Shown: positions 61,729 through 64,000 of the stretch, piece after piece
Layout: each line of letters opens with the position of its first letter
How positions within the stretch are numbered: position 1 is the stretch's first letter
Source of the DNA: Oleispirillum sp965228165
GTDB lineage: Bacteria > Pseudomonadota > Alphaproteobacteria > Rhodospirillales > Rhodospirillaceae
Length of the DNA stretch: 64,000 nucleotides
Assembly (NCBI GenBank): GCA_965228165.1
Contig: CBDDHB010000002.1
Span: forward strand, 372,001 to 436,000
Direction: 5' to 3'
Program-made: the position numbers and the translations under genes
Notes under the pieces: generated by a model
The model's input: only the letters and a program-made list of their open reading frames with translations
Database searches by the model: none
What the model was told of the DNA's origin: nothing

Positions 61729-62739
61729 TCACTTCGGCAACCAGCCGAACAGGTGCAGGGCGACCGTGGTCACCACCACCCAGCCCAGCGACAACGGCAG
61801 GAACACCTTCCACCCCAGGCGCATCAGCTGATCGTAGCGATACCTGGGCAGGGTGGCGCGCGCCCACAGATAGAAGAACAGAACCGCCGAGACCTTGAAG
61901 GCGAACCACACCACGCCGGGAACCCAGGTGAAGGGCGCCACCGCGACCGGCGGCAGCCATCCCCCGAGGAACAGGACGGTGGCAAGGCTGCTCATCAGGA
62001 TCATGTTGGCGTATTCGCCGAGGAAGAACATGGCGAAGGTCATCGCCGAATATTCGGTGTTGAAGCCGCCGACCAGTTCGGATTCCGCCTCGGGCAGGTC
62101 GAACGGCGTGCGGTTGGTTTCCGCCAGGGCGGAGATCAGGAACAGCACGAACATCGGGAAGTGCGGAATGACGTACCACAGGCCGCTTTGCGCGCGCACG
62201 ATCTCGGACAGGTTGAGCGATCCGGCGCTCATCAGCACGGTGATGATGACGAAGCCGATCGAGACCTCGTAGGAGACCATCTGCGCCGCCGAGCGCATCG
62301 CGCCGAGGAAGGAATACTTCGAATTCGACGCCCAGCCCGCCATGATGATGCCGTAGACGCCCAGCGACGACACCGCGAACAGATACAGGACGCCGACGTT
62401 GATGTCGGCGATCACCCAGCCGTCGGAGACCGGAATCACCGCCCAGCCGACCAGCGCCAGAACGAAGGTGACCACCGGCGCAAGCAGGAAGACCAGAGGA
62501 TTCGCCCCGGTCGGAATGACGGTTTCCTTAAGAAACAGCTTCAGACCGTCGGCCATCGGCTGCAACAGGCCGAACGGCCCGACGACGTTGGGGCCTTTGC
62601 GCAGATGCATCGCCGCGATCACCTTGCGCTCGGCATAGGTGAGGTAGGCGACCGCCATCAGCAGCGGCAGCACGAAGGCCATGATCTTGACCAGAATCAG
62701 GATCAGCGGCCAAAGGAAATCGTTCCAGAACTCAGCCAT
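61729..62739 (-). CDS. nuoH: NADH-quinone oxidoreductase subunit H
   Basis: This membrane subunit links the peripheral and membrane arms and forms much of the quinone chamber. The 336-residue protein has eight helices and the conserved AYLTYAERKVIAAMHLRKGP, GPFGLLQPMADGLKLFLKE, the Glu-rich loop FALAETNRTPFDLPEAESEL (as LAETNRTPFDLPEAESELVG) and a C-terminal RATLPRYRYDQLMRLGWKVF. The start ATG at 62739 overlaps the nuoG stop by eight bases. Confidence 0.97.
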   Translation of the reverse strand: MAEFWNDFLWPLILILVKIMAFVLPLLMAVAYLTYAERKVIAAMHLRKGPNVVGPFGLLQPMADGLKLFLKETVIPTGANPLVFLLAPVVTFVLALVGWAVIPVSDGWVIADINVGVLYLFAVSSLGVYGIIMAGWASNSKYSFLGAMRSAAQMVSYEVSIGFVIITVLMSAGSLNLSEIVRAQSGLWYVIPHFPMFVLFLISALAETNRTPFDLPEAESELVGGFNTEYSAMTFAMFFLGEYANMILMSSLATVLFLGGWLPPVAVAPFTWVPGVVWFAFKVSAVLFFYLWARATLPRYRYDQLMRLGWKVFLPLSLGWVVVTTVALHLFGWLPK

Positions 62740-64000
62740 CGGTGCCCGTCCTCGCCTTGGCGTCGCCGCCGATTTCCAGGGTGCACCGCGCCATCGTCGG
62801 CGAAGCGCGGCTGATCGGATCGGTCATGTAGTAGTCGCGGACCGCCGAGGCGAGCGGCCCCAGCCCGGCGTCGAGAGCGCCGTTCTCGCCGAAGTCGCCC
62901 CAGACTCCCGGCGTCACCCGGCCGATCGCGGCCAGACTTGGGCAGTCTCCGGCGATCCGGTCGCGCAGCGCGTCCAGGCTGTCGAACGGCAGGGTCTTGC
63001 CCAGGGATTCGGAAACCGCGCGGACGATCTTCCAGTCCTCGCGCGCCTCGCCGGGCGGAAAGACGGCGCGGTTGGCGCGCTGCGCCCGGCCCTCGGTGTT
63101 GAGGTAGGTGCCGGACTTTTCGGTATAGGCGGCGCCCGGCAGGACCACGTCGGCCGCCTGCGCGCCGACGTCGCCGTGGTGCCCCTGATAGACGACGAAG
63201 CAGCGGTCCAGGGAGTTGGTTTCGATCTGGTCGGCGCCCAGAAACCACACCGCGCCGATGTCGCCCTGGCGCGCCGCCGCCAGGATGCCGCGCGCGTTCA
63301 GGCCGCCCGCCCCGGGAACGAATCCCATATCCAGTCCGGCGACCCGCGCCGCCGCGGTGTGCAGCACGTTGAAGCCGTTCCAGCCGTCCTTGACCAGTCC
63401 GGCCTTTTCCGCCAGGTGGCGCGCCGCGCCCAGGATGCGCGCGCCGTCGGCGCGGGCGAGCGCCCCCATGCCGAGAACGATCATCGGGCGTTCGACGGAT
63501 TTCAGCACCTCGAAGAACGGATGCGCGCCGTCCACCACCGCCTGGAAGGTCTCCACGCCGTCGCCCAGGTGCTGCGCCGGATAGGTCAGGTCGGCGGCGA
63601 CGCCGATATGGGCGACCTGGAAGCCGCCCTTGACGAACCGCTTGCGGATGCGGGCGTTGAGCACCGGCGCCTCGACGCGCGGATTGGAGCCGACGATCAG
63701 CAGGGCGTCCGCCCGTTCGATCCCGGCGATCGTGGTGTTGAAGCGGTAGGAAGCGGAAAAACGCGGATCCAGCGCCGCGCCGTCCTGGCGGCAGTCGAGA
63801 TGCGGCGAGCCGAGGGCCTGCATCAGCATTTTCAAGGCGAACATCGATTCGGCATCGGCCAGATCGCCCGCGATCGCGGCGATCCGGCTGCCCGGCAAGG
63901 CCCCCAGCTTTTCCTGGATCGCGGCGAGGGCCTCGCTCCAGCCGACCGCCCGAAGACGGCCGTTGCGGCGCACGTAGGGGGTGTCCAGGCGGCGCTTCGT
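62732..64000 (-). CDS. nuoG: NADH-quinone oxidoreductase subunit G, C-terminal part
   Basis: This is the C-terminal 422 residues of the large iron-sulfur subunit of complex I; the 5' end, with the N-terminal cluster domains, lies beyond the window. The visible part is the molybdopterin-oxidoreductase-like domain: RLDTPYVRRNGRLRAVGWSE at the edge, FALKMLMQALGSPHLDCRQD, NARIRKRFVKGGFQVAHIG, VWFLGADQIETNSLD, and DVVLPGAAYTEKSGTYLNTE, where the cofactor would bind in true Mo enzymes. No frame break is seen. It overlaps nuoH. Confidence 0.95.
   Translation of the reverse strand, partial: TKRRLDTPYVRRNGRLRAVGWSEALAAIQEKLGALPGSRIAAIAGDLADAESMFALKMLMQALGSPHLDCRQDGAALDPRFSASYRFNTTIAGIERADALLIVGSNPRVEAPVLNARIRKRFVKGGFQVAHIGVAADLTYPAQHLGDGVETFQAVVDGAHPFFEVLKSVERPMIVLGMGALARADGARILGAARHLAEKAGLVKDGWNGFNVLHTAAARVAGLDMGFVPGAGGLNARGILAAARQGDIGAVWFLGADQIETNSLDRCFVVYQGHHGDVGAQAADVVLPGAAYTEKSGTYLNTEGRAQRANRAVFPPGEAREDWKIVRAVSESLGKTLPFDSLDALRDRIAGDCPSLAAIGRVTPGVWGDFGENGALDAGLGPLASAVRDYYMTDPISRASPTMARCTLEIGGDAKARTGTDG

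Overview
The window is a gene-dense, GC-rich bacterial chromosome segment. Gene content and order point to an alphaproteobacterium close to the Rhodospirillales. Supporting signs are a pyruvate dehydrogenase E1 beta with its own lipoyl domain, LpxI in place of LpxH, the run lpxD-fabZ-lpxA-lpxI/lpxB near gltA and gltX, a GTTC-N7-GTTC type LexA box at lexA, a short ProS, RNase J and a type III pantothenate kinase next to the nuo operon. I recognise no prophage, CRISPR array, tRNA, rRNA or insertion sequence. Almost everything is core metabolism and cell-envelope machinery.

Layout. 1-4225 (minus): the pyruvate dehydrogenase operon pdhA-pdhB-pdhC-lpdA (lpdA cut by the window edge), with a predicted promoter that overlaps a perfect 8-bp inverted repeat. 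4288-11449 (minus): ftsB, eno, kdsA, pyrG, secG, tpiA. Three plus-strand genes of unknown function sit between ftsB and eno behind a good sigma70-type promoter (4606-6238). 11554-21200 (plus): ppiD, trpE, trpG, trpD, trpC, lexA; a foreign-looking block (about 15010-17974) with two SAM methyltransferases and a YibQ-type deacetylase separates trpE from trpG. 21194-26229: comEC (minus), gltX and gltA (plus). 26277-39285 (minus): gloA; a fused LpxI-LpxB protein; lpxA, fabZ, lpxD, skp, bamA, rseP, dxr, cdsA, uppS, frr, pyrH. These build lipid A, insert outer-membrane proteins and supply isoprenoid and phospholipid precursors. 39432-41461 (minus): tsf and rpsB with promoter and terminator. 41828-48569 (minus): dnaE, lolD, lolC, proS. 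48680-50748 (minus): a class III nucleotide cyclase with a six-helix, histidine-rich membrane anchor and a [2Fe-2S] domain, plus a small periplasmic protein. A likely small RNA (50856-50972, plus) lies beside it. 50975-55244 (minus): tag, mce, rnj, coaX, birA. 55248-64000 (minus): complex I genes nuoG (partial) to nuoN.

Several genes carry single-base frame breaks: the yibQ homologue, a methyltransferase in a run of nine Gs, comEC in a run of seven Gs, proS at a TT, and possibly the end of trpE. ProS is essential, so at least some of these are probably sequence errors. The G9 tract, in a likely surface-modification gene, could instead be a phase-variable switch.

Most worth a second look: the LpxI-LpxB fusion, the redox-type cyclase locus with its adjacent RNA, the block splitting the trp genes, the small island between ftsB and eno, and the pdh promoter/operator. 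I saw no clearly new multi-gene defence or mobile system.
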